Assembly (NCBI GenBank): GCA_964473465.1
Contig: CAYYPE010000017.1
Coordinates: 1 to 36,387, forward strand
Length of the DNA stretch: 36,387 bases
DNA from: CALHRB01 sp964473465
Lineage (GTDB): Bacteria > Bacteroidota > Ignavibacteria > Kapaibacteriales > UBA2268
Direction: 5' to 3'
Shown: positions 24,012 to 31,651 of the stretch, in pieces
Numbering within the stretch: position 1 is the first letter of the stretch
Layout: each line of letters begins with the position of its first letter
Made by a program: the position numbers and the translations under genes
The notes under the pieces: model-generated
What the model was told of the DNA's origin: nothing
Databases searched by the model: none
Seen by the model: only the letters and a program-made list of their open reading frames with translations

Positions 24012-25685
24012 TTATTTATATAGTAAGAGCTTCCCGCTCTCCGTCCTTTCCCCAATCCTGATTGTATAATAATACATGCCCTGTGGCAGATTGTCTGCAT
24101 CAAACGTGGCACTTTGGTTTCCAGCTTCCTTCCATTCATCAACCAGTGTTGTTATTTTACTGCCGAGTGAGTTGTATATGTCAATCTTTACCCTCCTGGG
24201 AATTGATAATTGATAATTTATTTTTGTTGATTCAGAGAAGGGGTTGAGGTAAATCGTTATAATATTTTGAAATTCATGATGATTATTAAATGAAGTAGAT
24301 GGATTATACTCATAAACTCCAAGGTCAAACGCACCATTTGGACGAAGATACCCAAGCAAATCCCTTTTAACAACAGTTGAAATATCCAATCCGTTATTAA
24401 TACAAGGACTGCTTTCTTTCAATCGTAAATCATTGCTACTTTCATTAACAAAATTTGGATTTACATTTATTGCAGCCATATCCCAAGCTGGTGCAGAACC
24501 GTCACCATACCAACAATTCAGATAATTATCCTGTGGTAAGTCTGCTGACTCACCAGCAATATAAGGCTCTCCTTTTGAAAAAATAATATTATTACTTAAA
24601 TGGTAAACGGTACTCATTGAGATTGATTCTGGAGTAAATAATAAAGTTCCTGATTCTCCGGGAAAAAATGAACCTGAAAATCCACATTCATAAAGAGTAT
24701 TGTTATATAAGTAAATATTAGTATTATTTACTTCTTCATGACCGGCTGAAAAGTGCATACCACAATGATATGTTGGATCTGACCAGTTAGGTCCTAGTCC
24801 TGCCCTGATTAAAAGGTTATTGAATACCCAATTATTACCTGTTACATAGTATCCAAGCATTATACCATCACCGCGTTGATTTACAATTACATTATCATGA
24901 ATTTTATGACTTTCTATAAAAGCTGAAAATTCTTGCTCGCTATAGATATTAATTCCCCTATTTGATTTACAATCGTGAATATAGTTCCAGGCGATTTCCC
25001 TGTTTTTCTCTGTTGGTGCACGCGGTCCCTCGCTTTGTCTTAATCCTTTAACATAAATCGTATGGTATAATTTATCACAATTCAGTTTTCCAACATCATA
25101 CAACTCATTGCCAAGGACGAAAATATCATTACCATCACAATCTATAGCTCCATCCATTCCATCACCACTTGGTGCAGTTATATAATTGCCAATAACCCTG
25201 AAACCTGTCCTTGCAGGTAAGCCTAATTGAGGAGTGATAATATTGAACTTAGCTAAAACCCAATAAATTGTATGTGAATTTTCATGACTTGGATTGAAAG
25301 TATAGAATGAACGTTCAACAAGATTACTTCCCACAGTTGATTTTGCTCCGGGATATACCACTAAAGCTTTTGGATTCCCTTGCCCTCCATCGGAAGATAA
25401 GTTTACACATGCTGAAGCATCTGTTTCTAATGATTCATTAACTCCATCATTAATATATACAATGTCACCTGAATTAATTGAATTTACCGATTTGTTGATA
25501 GTCTTCCATGGTCTATCCCAGCTACCAGTACCATAATCATCGTTGCCTGAGGTTTTAACATAATAAATTTTCCCGTCCCTTACAGTAAAAGGTAAAGAAT
25601 TTGACTTTATACCATTTACAACTACATATATTTCACCAATACCATCTTGTGCTAAATGGCTTACTTGAAATGAAATCATTTGCAT
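24012..25685 (-). CDS. 3' open part of the interrupted gene: right-handed beta-helix domain plus T9SS sorting domain
   Basis: 557 codons open from an internal Met that is not a natural start: there is no Shine-Dalgarno, and it lies inside the IPT domain (ending GEIYVVVNGIKSNSLPFTV). It is followed by KIYYVKTSGNDDYGTGSWDR, the entry to a parallel beta-helix. Asn-rich coils such as ITAPSGDGMDGAIDCDGNDI, IHDNVIVNQRGDGIML and NNTNIYLYNNTLYECGF follow, then SPCINNGLD and LGVYEYNP. The group includes polysaccharide lyases and related carbohydrate-binding proteins. The last 75 or so residues are a Por sorting domain (LPQGMYYYTIRIGERTESGK). Without the upstream signal peptide, this part alone could not be exported. 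Confidence 0.75.
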   Translation of the reverse strand: MQMISFQVSHLAQDGIGEIYVVVNGIKSNSLPFTVRDGKIYYVKTSGNDDYGTGSWDRPWKTINKSVNSINSGDIVYINDGVNESLETDASACVNLSSDGGQGNPKALVVYPGAKSTVGSNLVERSFYTFNPSHENSHTIYWVLAKFNIITPQLGLPARTGFRVIGNYITAPSGDGMDGAIDCDGNDIFVLGNELYDVGKLNCDKLYHTIYVKGLRQSEGPRAPTEKNREIAWNYIHDCKSNRGINIYSEQEFSAFIESHKIHDNVIVNQRGDGIMLGYYVTGNNWVFNNLLIRAGLGPNWSDPTYHCGMHFSAGHEEVNNTNIYLYNNTLYECGFSGSFFPGESGTLLFTPESISMSTVYHLSNNIIFSKGEPYIAGESADLPQDNYLNCWYGDGSAPAWDMAAINVNPNFVNESSNDLRLKESSPCINNGLDISTVVKRDLLGYLRPNGAFDLGVYEYNPSTSFNNHHEFQNIITIYLNPFSESTKINYQLSIPRRVKIDIYNSLGSKITTLVDEWKEAGNQSATFDADNLPQGMYYYTIRIGERTESGKLLLYK

Positions 25686-25787
25686 TTTATGATATGCAAA
25701 AAGGTTTGCAGGTCTATCAGCATTACCCCAATAATAGTAAGAAGATGCTTCAGCACCATTGCAATATACTTTAGAGTTGCCTTGCGA

Positions 25788-26003
25788 TTAGTTAAGATTT
25801 ACTCCCCATATTGTAACAATTGCTCCATCAAGACCTTCTATTCTCCCTGAAGAATTATCGCTATTGCCGGTTTTAGGACCACTTATGATGTCCGAAAAAT
25901 AAAGAACTGGTTCAGTATGAACATAATTAGAATTCAATAAGTAAATTATCAAACATATCATTATAATGCTAATAAAATGAATGAATTGTATGTATTTTTT
26001 CAT
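25788..26003 (-). CDS. 5' open part of the interrupted gene: signal peptide and start of the IPT domain
   Basis: 71 codons before the TAA. ATG 26003 has GGAG 10 nt upstream. A signal peptide (KYIQFIHFISIIMICLIIYL, ending near YVHTEP) is followed by VLYFSDIISGPKTGNSDNSS and GAIVTIWGVNLN, the first half of an IPT/TIG domain. Alone it would be a useless exported fragment, which supports the single-gene reading. Confidence 0.7.
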   Translation of the reverse strand: MKKYIQFIHFISIIMICLIIYLLNSNYVHTEPVLYFSDIISGPKTGNSDNSSGRIEGLDGAIVTIWGVNLN

Positions 26004-26107
26004 TTCATTTCTCCATTATATGTTAAAATAAATTTAATTTATATTTGCCACGAGCTTTAGCTCGTGGGGAGATATTCCAAAGAAGGATAATTGCTTTAGC
26101 CAAATCT
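26004..26107. repeat. Duplicated 5' leader/intergenic segment (copy C)
   Basis: Partner of 23049-23153. Identity is strongest from 26018 outward. It stops after GCTTTAGCCAAATCTC, so the second (ATTT-type) palindrome found in the other copy is absent here. Confidence 0.8.
26048..26067. repeat. REP-like palindrome, AGCT/AGCT type (copy C)
   Basis: CCACGAGCTTTAGCTCGTGG, identical to 23093-23112. It lies 44 nt before the start codon at 26003, the same spacing as the other copy. Confidence 0.87.
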
Positions 26108-26108
26108 C

Positions 26109-26473
26109 AACTTTAAATAATGAAAAAAACCTTTTTATATCAATAACTGACTGTGGGATTGTTATCTCCACTTTTTTTATGCAATTGTAATGAATCTATT
26201 TATTATATTTAAGCCATTTTAATATTTAGAGAATTGTAATTAAACCATATAACTGATTTAATTTTTTTTATAGAAATGTACACCTTTTATAAATTAAAAA
26301 TATTTTTTTTCAAAAGTAAGAATAATATTATTAAAAACAAATAATATATTTAGAAATAAAAAATATTTATAAATAATAGAGACCTAATTCAAATTTAAAA
26401 TGAAAAAGACTTACTAACGATTTTACTTTACTGAAAAATTTGATTTTTTGTCTTCTTTTATTTTTTCAAGATT
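26109..26473. other. AT-rich gene-free stretch upstream of the M48 protease
   Basis: About 365 nt without a credible reading frame. The one structure seen is a weak hairpin GTGGGA-TTGTTA-TCTCCAC at 26153-26171 followed by seven T. On the plus strand this resembles a small intrinsic terminator, but no plus-strand gene precedes it. The rest is A/T runs that probably include the promoter of the protease gene. Confidence 0.5.
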
Positions 26474-27721
26474 ATGAATATTTACTTCTATGTCATATTG
26501 ATTACCCTGTTAATAGGGTTTATTCTTGATTTAATCGCAGATTACCTCAATTTAAAAAAATTAGGAGAGCCGCTTCCTGATGAATTCAAGGATGTATATT
26601 CCCCCGAAAGATATTTAAAATCTCAGGAATATACTAAAGTCCGGACTAAATTCGGATTTATTACATCAACACTTTCGTTAATGGCAATGCTATTTTTCTG
26701 GTTCTCCGGTGGATTTAACTACCTCGATTTATTAATCAGCCATTATTCAGACAATTTAATAATAAGGGGTTTATTATACATAGGTGTATTAGCTTTTGCC
26801 GGTTCCATTCTTTCGCTTCCTTTTTCGATATATTCAACTTTTGTAATAGAGGAAAAATTTGGATTCAATAAAACTACACCCAAAACATTTATTTTAGATC
26901 TCATAAAATCCTTTTTGCTGAGCCTTGCTCTTGGAGCACCAATATTAGCACTAATCCTTTATATTATTGATACAGCTGGCGAATATGCATGGCTTTATGG
27001 CTGGGGTGCTGTTACTCTCTTTTCCCTTATTGTCCAATATATCGCCCCAACTTATATTATGCCTATATTTAATAAGTTTAAGCCTCTGGAAGATGGGGAT
27101 TTACGTAATGAGATTTTACAATATGCTGAAAAAGTTAAATATCCGCTTAAAAATGTTTTCATTATGGACGGCTCACGACGAAGCACAAAGGCAAATGCTT
27201 TTTTCACTGGTTTCGGCAAAAATAAGCGAATTGCTCTTTTCGATACCCTTTTGGAAAAGCACTCAACTGAGGAAATAATCACGATAATTGCTCACGAAGT
27301 CGGACATTTCAAGAAAAAGCATATTCTCATCGGAAGTGTTATTGGGTTCATTCATACTGGAATTCTTTTCTTCCTTCTCTCTTTATTTTTGGGTCAGAAG
27401 GAACTCTATGATGCTTTTTTTATGCAAAATCAACCAATTTATGCTGGATTGATATTTTTCGGTATGCTTTATTCGCCCATTGAATCTCTGCTATCAATAG
27501 CTCTGAATCTATTATCCAGAAAGAATGAATACGAAGCTGATGAATTCGCAGTCAAAACAACCCATGACAAAGAATCCATGATAAAAACTCTGAAAAATCT
27601 ATCAGAAACCAATCTTTCGAACCTTACCCCGCATCCCTTTTATGTTTTTCTTAACTACTCCCATCCGACAGTTCTTCAAAGGATTGAAAGGATAAGAAAA
27701 ATTAGCCTGAACTCCTCTTAG
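26474..27721 (+). CDS. M48-family metalloprotease, Ste24/CAAX prenyl protease 1 type
   Basis: 415 residues, the normal Ste24 length. The N-terminal CAAX-protease part has several membrane spans with the SxPFSIYSTFVIEEKFGFNKTTPKTF segment. The catalytic zinc site is AHEVGHFKKKH (His274, Glu275, His278) with the third ligand Glu354 in NEYEADEFA. SHPTVLQRIERIRK near the C-terminus is also conserved. In bacteria these integral membrane proteases act in membrane-protein quality control; prenyl substrates are not expected. The stop codon TAG directly abuts the stop of the convergent batE-like gene. Confidence 0.95.
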   Translation: MNIYFYVILITLLIGFILDLIADYLNLKKLGEPLPDEFKDVYSPERYLKSQEYTKVRTKFGFITSTLSLMAMLFFWFSGGFNYLDLLISHYSDNLIIRGLLYIGVLAFAGSILSLPFSIYSTFVIEEKFGFNKTTPKTFILDLIKSFLLSLALGAPILALILYIIDTAGEYAWLYGWGAVTLFSLIVQYIAPTYIMPIFNKFKPLEDGDLRNEILQYAEKVKYPLKNVFIMDGSRRSTKANAFFTGFGKNKRIALFDTLLEKHSTEEIITIIAHEVGHFKKKHILIGSVIGFIHTGILFFLLSLFLGQKELYDAFFMQNQPIYAGLIFFGMLYSPIESLLSIALNLLSRKNEYEADEFAVKTTHDKESMIKTLKNLSETNLSNLTPHPFYVFLNYSHPTVLQRIERIRKISLNSS

Positions 27722-28480
27722 CTAAATAATTTCAAATGAATTTCTGTTTATCCAGCCAACATCACCACGGGGTATTCTGATTTTTGTCCAATCTCCTACT
27801 GAGTCGAGCAGTTCAACCTTAGTCCCCTCGTGAAGAATGAAGAGCACTGTGCTTTTGTCGTCAGGGGAACTTCTTACGTCAACTCTGGGGCTGAAAATTA
27901 TGGCAGATTGTTGATATTTCTCATTGTATTGCTTCTGAAAAGCAAAGAAAACCGAAGTCAATGATATTATCAAAGTTGCCAGAGCCACAAAAAAAAGCAA
28001 TCTTTTAATCAAAGAGTTCCACGAAATCAGAAAACCGATTAAGGAAAGAAAAGTAATCCATAAAAAGATAATAAGAATTTTTGCCCAACCTTCGGAAGAA
28101 TACAAATCCCGAATGCCTTCCCACCATTCAGTTAAAAAGAATTTCGGGACGGTTTCGAATTTATCCACAATACTTAGATTAGCAATTTTCAGATTAAAAT
28201 TTATATCCTCATCTTCAGGGGCAATTTTTTTTGCTCTTTCGTAATATAGAATTGATTCGGGTATTTTTTTCATCTTGTAATATGCGTTTGCTATATTAAA
28301 GGATATTTCCGATGACTCATACCCATCTTTCAAGATGCTTTCATAAAGCTGAACAGCCTGTGAATATTCGCCTTTGGTATAAAAATCATTTGCTTTGTTA
28401 AAAATTTCAATATAATCCTTAGCATTAGCAATGTTGATAAATAGCATAAAAATTAAAAAGCTGAAAATCAAATTTCTCAT
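27722..28480 (-). CDS. BatE-like protein (TPR repeats, membrane segments, SH3-like domain)
   Basis: 252 residues. Signal peptide MRNLIFSFLIFMLFINIANA; TPR repeats at about 24-100 (AKDYIEIFNKANDFYTKGEY, AVQLYESILKDG, ISFNIANAYYKMKKIPESIL). Two membrane segments follow (about 133-152 and 160-182), then a bacterial SH3-like domain at about 193-250 (VDVRSSPDDKSTVLFILHEG, VELLDSVGDWTKIRIPRGDV). This is the BatE architecture of Bacteroidota aerotolerance (Bat) operons. Its ATG overlaps the batD stop by 4 nt (ATGA), so the two are translationally coupled. batA, batB, batC and moxR are not present here. Confidence 0.85.
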   Translation of the reverse strand: MRNLIFSFLIFMLFINIANAKDYIEIFNKANDFYTKGEYSQAVQLYESILKDGYESSEISFNIANAYYKMKKIPESILYYERAKKIAPEDEDINFNLKIANLSIVDKFETVPKFFLTEWWEGIRDLYSSEGWAKILIIFLWITFLSLIGFLISWNSLIKRLLFFVALATLIISLTSVFFAFQKQYNEKYQQSAIIFSPRVDVRSSPDDKSTVLFILHEGTKVELLDSVGDWTKIRIPRGDVGWINRNSFEII

Positions 28481-30309
28481 CTCAGTTTTCCTTCCAGTTC
28501 AATAATAGACTCTTCGGCATTTTTATAAACATCAGCAAGAGAAATTTTCTCATTTGAGTGAGCAAAGCGGGCAAATTCACAATATTCTATAGTATTCAAA
28601 ATTTTATCTATGGATTCCTGTTCGGCGTTTCTCTCTACTAAAATCTTTGAGGCTGACTCCTTGGTTAAATCAGCAATAGGTATCGAGAGTCTGTCGCTCA
28701 AATAACCCCATAAAGCACGTGAAATCTCTTCAAAAAATTCTTCTTGAAGATTTTTGTTTAGTAATATTTTCGCTAAAGAAAGTCTCTTTTTGGCAAGTGA
28801 TACTGCTTTTCTTGTTTTCAGTAAAGCAATATTTCCTTTTAATTTTTCATTTCTTTTTTGAATTATTATGAAGGCTACAAATAAAAGCATTGGAGCGATT
28901 GCCAAACCATAAAAAGCAAATGAACCAAAGAAATTATCATTCTTTTGCCTCAATTTGAAATCTTTCAATTTTATGTGTCTTATGTCCTGCCCCAAATACT
29001 TGACGTCTTCTTTTGTTACGCCGCTTATCAGTGGAACATTGTCTGTTTCACTCCCTTTTTCCGCTCGGAGGACTAAAGCTTCTGACCTTAAAGTAACATA
29101 TTCCCTTTTGTTCAAGTCAAAATAAGCAAATTCTATAGGCTCAATTCTGAATTCACCCTGATGCCTTGGAACAAGGTAATATTCAAATATTTTATTCCCT
29201 GACATACCAGCAGCAGAAACGCTGATGTTATCAACTGTTTTGGGGTCATAAACGTCAAGGTCGTTCGGTAAATTGAGATTGAAAGGTTCAAGTAATTTCA
29301 AATTACCTGAGCCAGAAATTTGAACTTTAAGAGTTGTTGATTCATTTGCTTTTACTGTTGTTTTGTCCAGCCAGGCTTTCATCTGCATTTGCCCAACACC
29401 ACCACGAAATGCTAATGGCTGGTTTTGTGGTAAAGGCTTAACAGTAACATTTCCCGCACCAGAGCGTGCAGTAAAATTAAAATCCTGATAACTTTGCCTG
29501 AAAAATGGGTCGTCAAATATATCAAAAGGGTCTCTGCTTCTTTTTTTTCCTTGCACTGCCAAACGAACAACAAAATCAACGCTCATTGCATCAACATTCA
29601 GCGTTCCTGTCTGCTGGGGAATAAGTAAAGTTTTTTTCAGCTCTGCTGTTTGATAAGCAACCCCATCAACAATTTCACGAGAATACTGCAAATTTTTAAG
29701 TTCAATTAAATCCTGTGTCCAGAATCCCCCCAAGTTGGGGTAGGAAATATTAGAAATATTAATCTGTCCTGCTAATGTAGGGCTAACATATAATTTGTAT
29801 GTGGCTAAGAGTGATTCCCCCTGATAAACGCTTTGCTTACTTAAAGATAGTTTTATAAATAAATTTTTTCTAATTAATTCATTAGCTTGTGATTGGAGCG
29901 AGCCAACATCTTTGCTTTTCTGTTGGTCTCCCTGCCCACCTTTGACAACTGTTATTGTGATACTATTAGAGCTTATTCTTTTGCCATCTACGACAATTGA
30001 AGCAGGTTCTATTGTGAATTTTCCTTCTATATCTGCCCTGAGGATATATGAATAAGTAACAGTTCGGCTTGAACCACCGGTTCCCCATTGAAAACTTTGC
30101 GATGTGTTTGGACCGGAAAGAACTGAAAAACCCTTAAAACCCGGAGCCTTGAAATCTTTGCCCTCTGCATTTGATAATGAAAAACTCACCTGGAATGTTT
30201 CACCAACAGAAATCTGATTTCTGTCAACTGTTGCAGTAAAATTTTGCGATAATAAATTTGATGAAATAATTAAGAGCAAAAACAAATATTTCACTATAAA
30301 CTTTCTCAT
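28477..30309 (-). CDS. BatD-family protein (oxygen-tolerance / aerotolerance)
   Basis: 610 residues from the ATG at 30309, chosen because a signal peptide (MRKFIVKYLFLLLIISSNLL) begins there; the frame extends 22 codons further to an ATG at 30375. The BatD N-terminal domain is clear: FTATVDRNQISVGETFQVSF, then KDFKAPGFKGFSVLSGPNTS and SYILRADIEGKFTIEPASI. A second Ig-like region (KAWLDKTTVKANESTTLKVQ) follows. One C-terminal membrane span (about 455-475, FYGLAIAPMLLFVAFIIIQK) leads into a cytosolic helical tail. BatD proteins are periplasmic-facing partners of the vWA proteins BatA/B and MoxR ATPases; their molecular role is not settled. Confidence 0.9.
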   Translation of the reverse strand: MRKFIVKYLFLLLIISSNLLSQNFTATVDRNQISVGETFQVSFSLSNAEGKDFKAPGFKGFSVLSGPNTSQSFQWGTGGSSRTVTYSYILRADIEGKFTIEPASIVVDGKRISSNSITITVVKGGQGDQQKSKDVGSLQSQANELIRKNLFIKLSLSKQSVYQGESLLATYKLYVSPTLAGQINISNISYPNLGGFWTQDLIELKNLQYSREIVDGVAYQTAELKKTLLIPQQTGTLNVDAMSVDFVVRLAVQGKKRSRDPFDIFDDPFFRQSYQDFNFTARSGAGNVTVKPLPQNQPLAFRGGVGQMQMKAWLDKTTVKANESTTLKVQISGSGNLKLLEPFNLNLPNDLDVYDPKTVDNISVSAAGMSGNKIFEYYLVPRHQGEFRIEPIEFAYFDLNKREYVTLRSEALVLRAEKGSETDNVPLISGVTKEDVKYLGQDIRHIKLKDFKLRQKNDNFFGSFAFYGLAIAPMLLFVAFIIIQKRNEKLKGNIALLKTRKAVSLAKKRLSLAKILLNKNLQEEFFEEISRALWGYLSDRLSIPIADLTKESASKILVERNAEQESIDKILNTIEYCEFARFAHSNEKISLADVYKNAEESIIELEGKLR

Positions 30310-30389
30310 TTTCGATAAAATATCTGTTAAAAATACAAACTTTTTTAACGGTTTATTAGTCCAATTGTTTTGCATTAATGATGTTTGTC

Positions 30390-30417
30390 TTTGTAGATAT
30401 AAAATTTTAGCTATAAT
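30390..30417 (+). promoter_or_regulatory. Candidate promoter of the dapB operon
   Basis: TTTGTA (30390) and TATAAT (30412), spaced 16 nt, about 45 nt before the dapB ATG. It also partly fits the Bacteroidota pattern TTTG ... TAnnTTTG. Proposed by eye only. Confidence 0.35.
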
Positions 30418-30462
30418 TTAACGTGTTAAAATCAGATTAATTAAAGATATAAATTTTAATTT

Positions 30463-31212
30463 ATGACAGAAAAAATTAATATTGCTCTTATCGGTTTTGG
30501 TTCAATGGGCAAGGAAATTAAGAGATTAGCCGATAGTTCTCCTTCTCAGTTTAATATTACCAATATATTTGAAATTAATAACAAAATCACAATTGATGGC
30601 AGCTATGAATTTGATGTTGCAATTGATTTTTCATATCCCGAACAGGTCATAAATAATTTAAGAATACTGGCAACATTAGGTAAGAACTGTGTCATAGGAA
30701 CTACCGGATGGTATAATGAATTAAATGAAGCTAAAGACATTGCCAAAAAAGCAAATATTGGCGTTGTATATGGTTCTAACTTTTCGGTGGGTGTTCACTT
30801 TTTTCTCAAAATAATTGAACAAAGCTCAAAATCATTAAATAAATTGGAAGAATATGATATTTTCGTTCACGAAATCCATCATAAAAATAAAATAGATAGT
30901 CCCGGTGGAACCGCTTTATCAATTGGTAGTGTGATTATTAATAATCTCGACAGGAAAAAAGAAATACTTACAGAAACCTCCCATACAAGAATTTTACCAG
31001 AGCAACTGCATATTACTTCTTCAAGAGGTGGAGATGTTCCCGGAAAACACACAGTTTTTATTGATTCTCCTGCTGACACGATTGAAATATCCCATTCTGC
31101 AAGAAATCGCAGTGGTTTCGCTTCCGGAGCTTTAAAAGCCGCAAAATGGATATATGGAAAAAAGGGTTTTTATGAATTTTCAAATGTTGTTGAGTCATTA
31201 TTGGAATTTTAA
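30463..31212 (+). CDS. dapB: 4-hydroxy-tetrahydrodipicolinate reductase
   Basis: 249 residues, normal for the shorter DapB group. It reduces the DapA product toward lysine and diaminopimelate. The nucleotide-binding loop is GFGSMGKE (11-18). The catalytic signature EIHHKNKIDSPGGTAL is at 137-152 (the histidine pair and Lys143). VIGTTGW at 78-84 and GDVPGKHTVFI plus HSARNRSGFASGALKAAKW complete the C-terminal domain. It is the first gene of a tight set with the DUF1573 protein (1 nt gap) and coaX. Confidence 0.96.
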   Translation: MTEKINIALIGFGSMGKEIKRLADSSPSQFNITNIFEINNKITIDGSYEFDVAIDFSYPEQVINNLRILATLGKNCVIGTTGWYNELNEAKDIAKKANIGVVYGSNFSVGVHFFLKIIEQSSKSLNKLEEYDIFVHEIHHKNKIDSPGGTALSIGSVIINNLDRKKEILTETSHTRILPEQLHITSSRGGDVPGKHTVFIDSPADTIEISHSARNRSGFASGALKAAKWIYGKKGFYEFSNVVESLLEF

Positions 31213-31213
31213 T

Positions 31214-31651
31214 ATGTCTAAATTTCTATTCTTAATATTTGCGATATTAATATTTTACAACTTCACAGATAAAACATCTTATGCTAATGACAAAAGTCAG
31301 GAGAGCATACCTCCAATAATTGAAATTAAACCAGATTCATTCATTGTCAACATTTCCGATGGAAAATTTATAACACGTAACATTAAAGTTCTCAATCGGG
31401 GTGGAGAGCCATTATATATTAAATCTATTACATCTTCTTGTCAATGCGGCTCTTCGAGAATATTATCCGGAAAAGTTGAACCTCTTGGTATTGGTAAAAT
31501 ACAATTATCAGTCAATACTGATGGTCTGTATGATGGCAATAATATAGTGGAATTTATTGTAAATAGCACTGCAAGAAATTCTCCAACCCAAATCAAATTT
31601 GTAATTGACACAAATTCAGTTGACACAAACAAAGCCATATTCGAAAAATGA
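31214..31651 (+). CDS. Secreted DUF1573-family (ASH-like) protein
   Basis: 145 residues from the ATG at 31214. This start is chosen because it lies just after the dapB stop and opens a signal peptide (MSKFLFLIFAILIFYNF); the frame extends 20 codons back inside dapB. The mature part is one beta-sandwich domain of the DUF1573/ASH type: IKVLNRGGEPLYIKSITSSC, QCGSSRILSGKVEPLGIGKI and VEFIVNST. The Cys-x-Cys in SCQCG replaces the common SCGC arrangement of the family. The molecular role is unknown; probably periplasmic. Its end overlaps the coaX start by 4 nt (ATGA). Confidence 0.82.
   Translation: MSKFLFLIFAILIFYNFTDKTSYANDKSQESIPPIIEIKPDSFIVNISDGKFITRNIKVLNRGGEPLYIKSITSSCQCGSSRILSGKVEPLGIGKIQLSVNTDGLYDGNNIVEFIVNSTARNSPTQIKFVIDTNSVDTNKAIFEK

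Larger units (their letters stand above)
24012..26003 (-). pseudogene. Secreted IPT + beta-helix + T9SS protein gene interrupted by one in-frame TAA
   Basis: The two open stretches at 25788-26003 and 24012-25685 are in the same frame. Between them the frame reads WGVNLN, TAA (25790-25788), then SQGNSKVYCNGAEASSYYYW and GNADRPANLFAYHK, running directly into the second stretch. No bases are lost: the continuation completes the IPT/TIG domain begun before the stop. The intact gene would encode about 663 residues. A single change (for example TCA to TAA) explains it. It may be a recent pseudogene, a sequencing or assembly error, or a read-through site. Confidence 0.85.

Noticed and set aside
21736..26067. 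CRISPR array made of the repeated palindromes
   Set aside because: The copies are few, irregularly spaced over 4 kb, of two sequence types, and lie beside genes rather than as repeat-spacer units; no cas genes are present.
26153..26178. Hairpin GTGGGA-TTGTTA-TCTCCAC with a T-run on the plus strand, resembling a terminator
   Set aside because: The stem is short with a bulge, and no plus-strand gene ends nearby (the last is tRNA-Arg at 21600). It is only described within the gene-free stretch.
26967..27278. 103-codon plus-strand frame within the M48 gene
   Set aside because: A shifted frame of the protease; its composition follows from the M48 codons.
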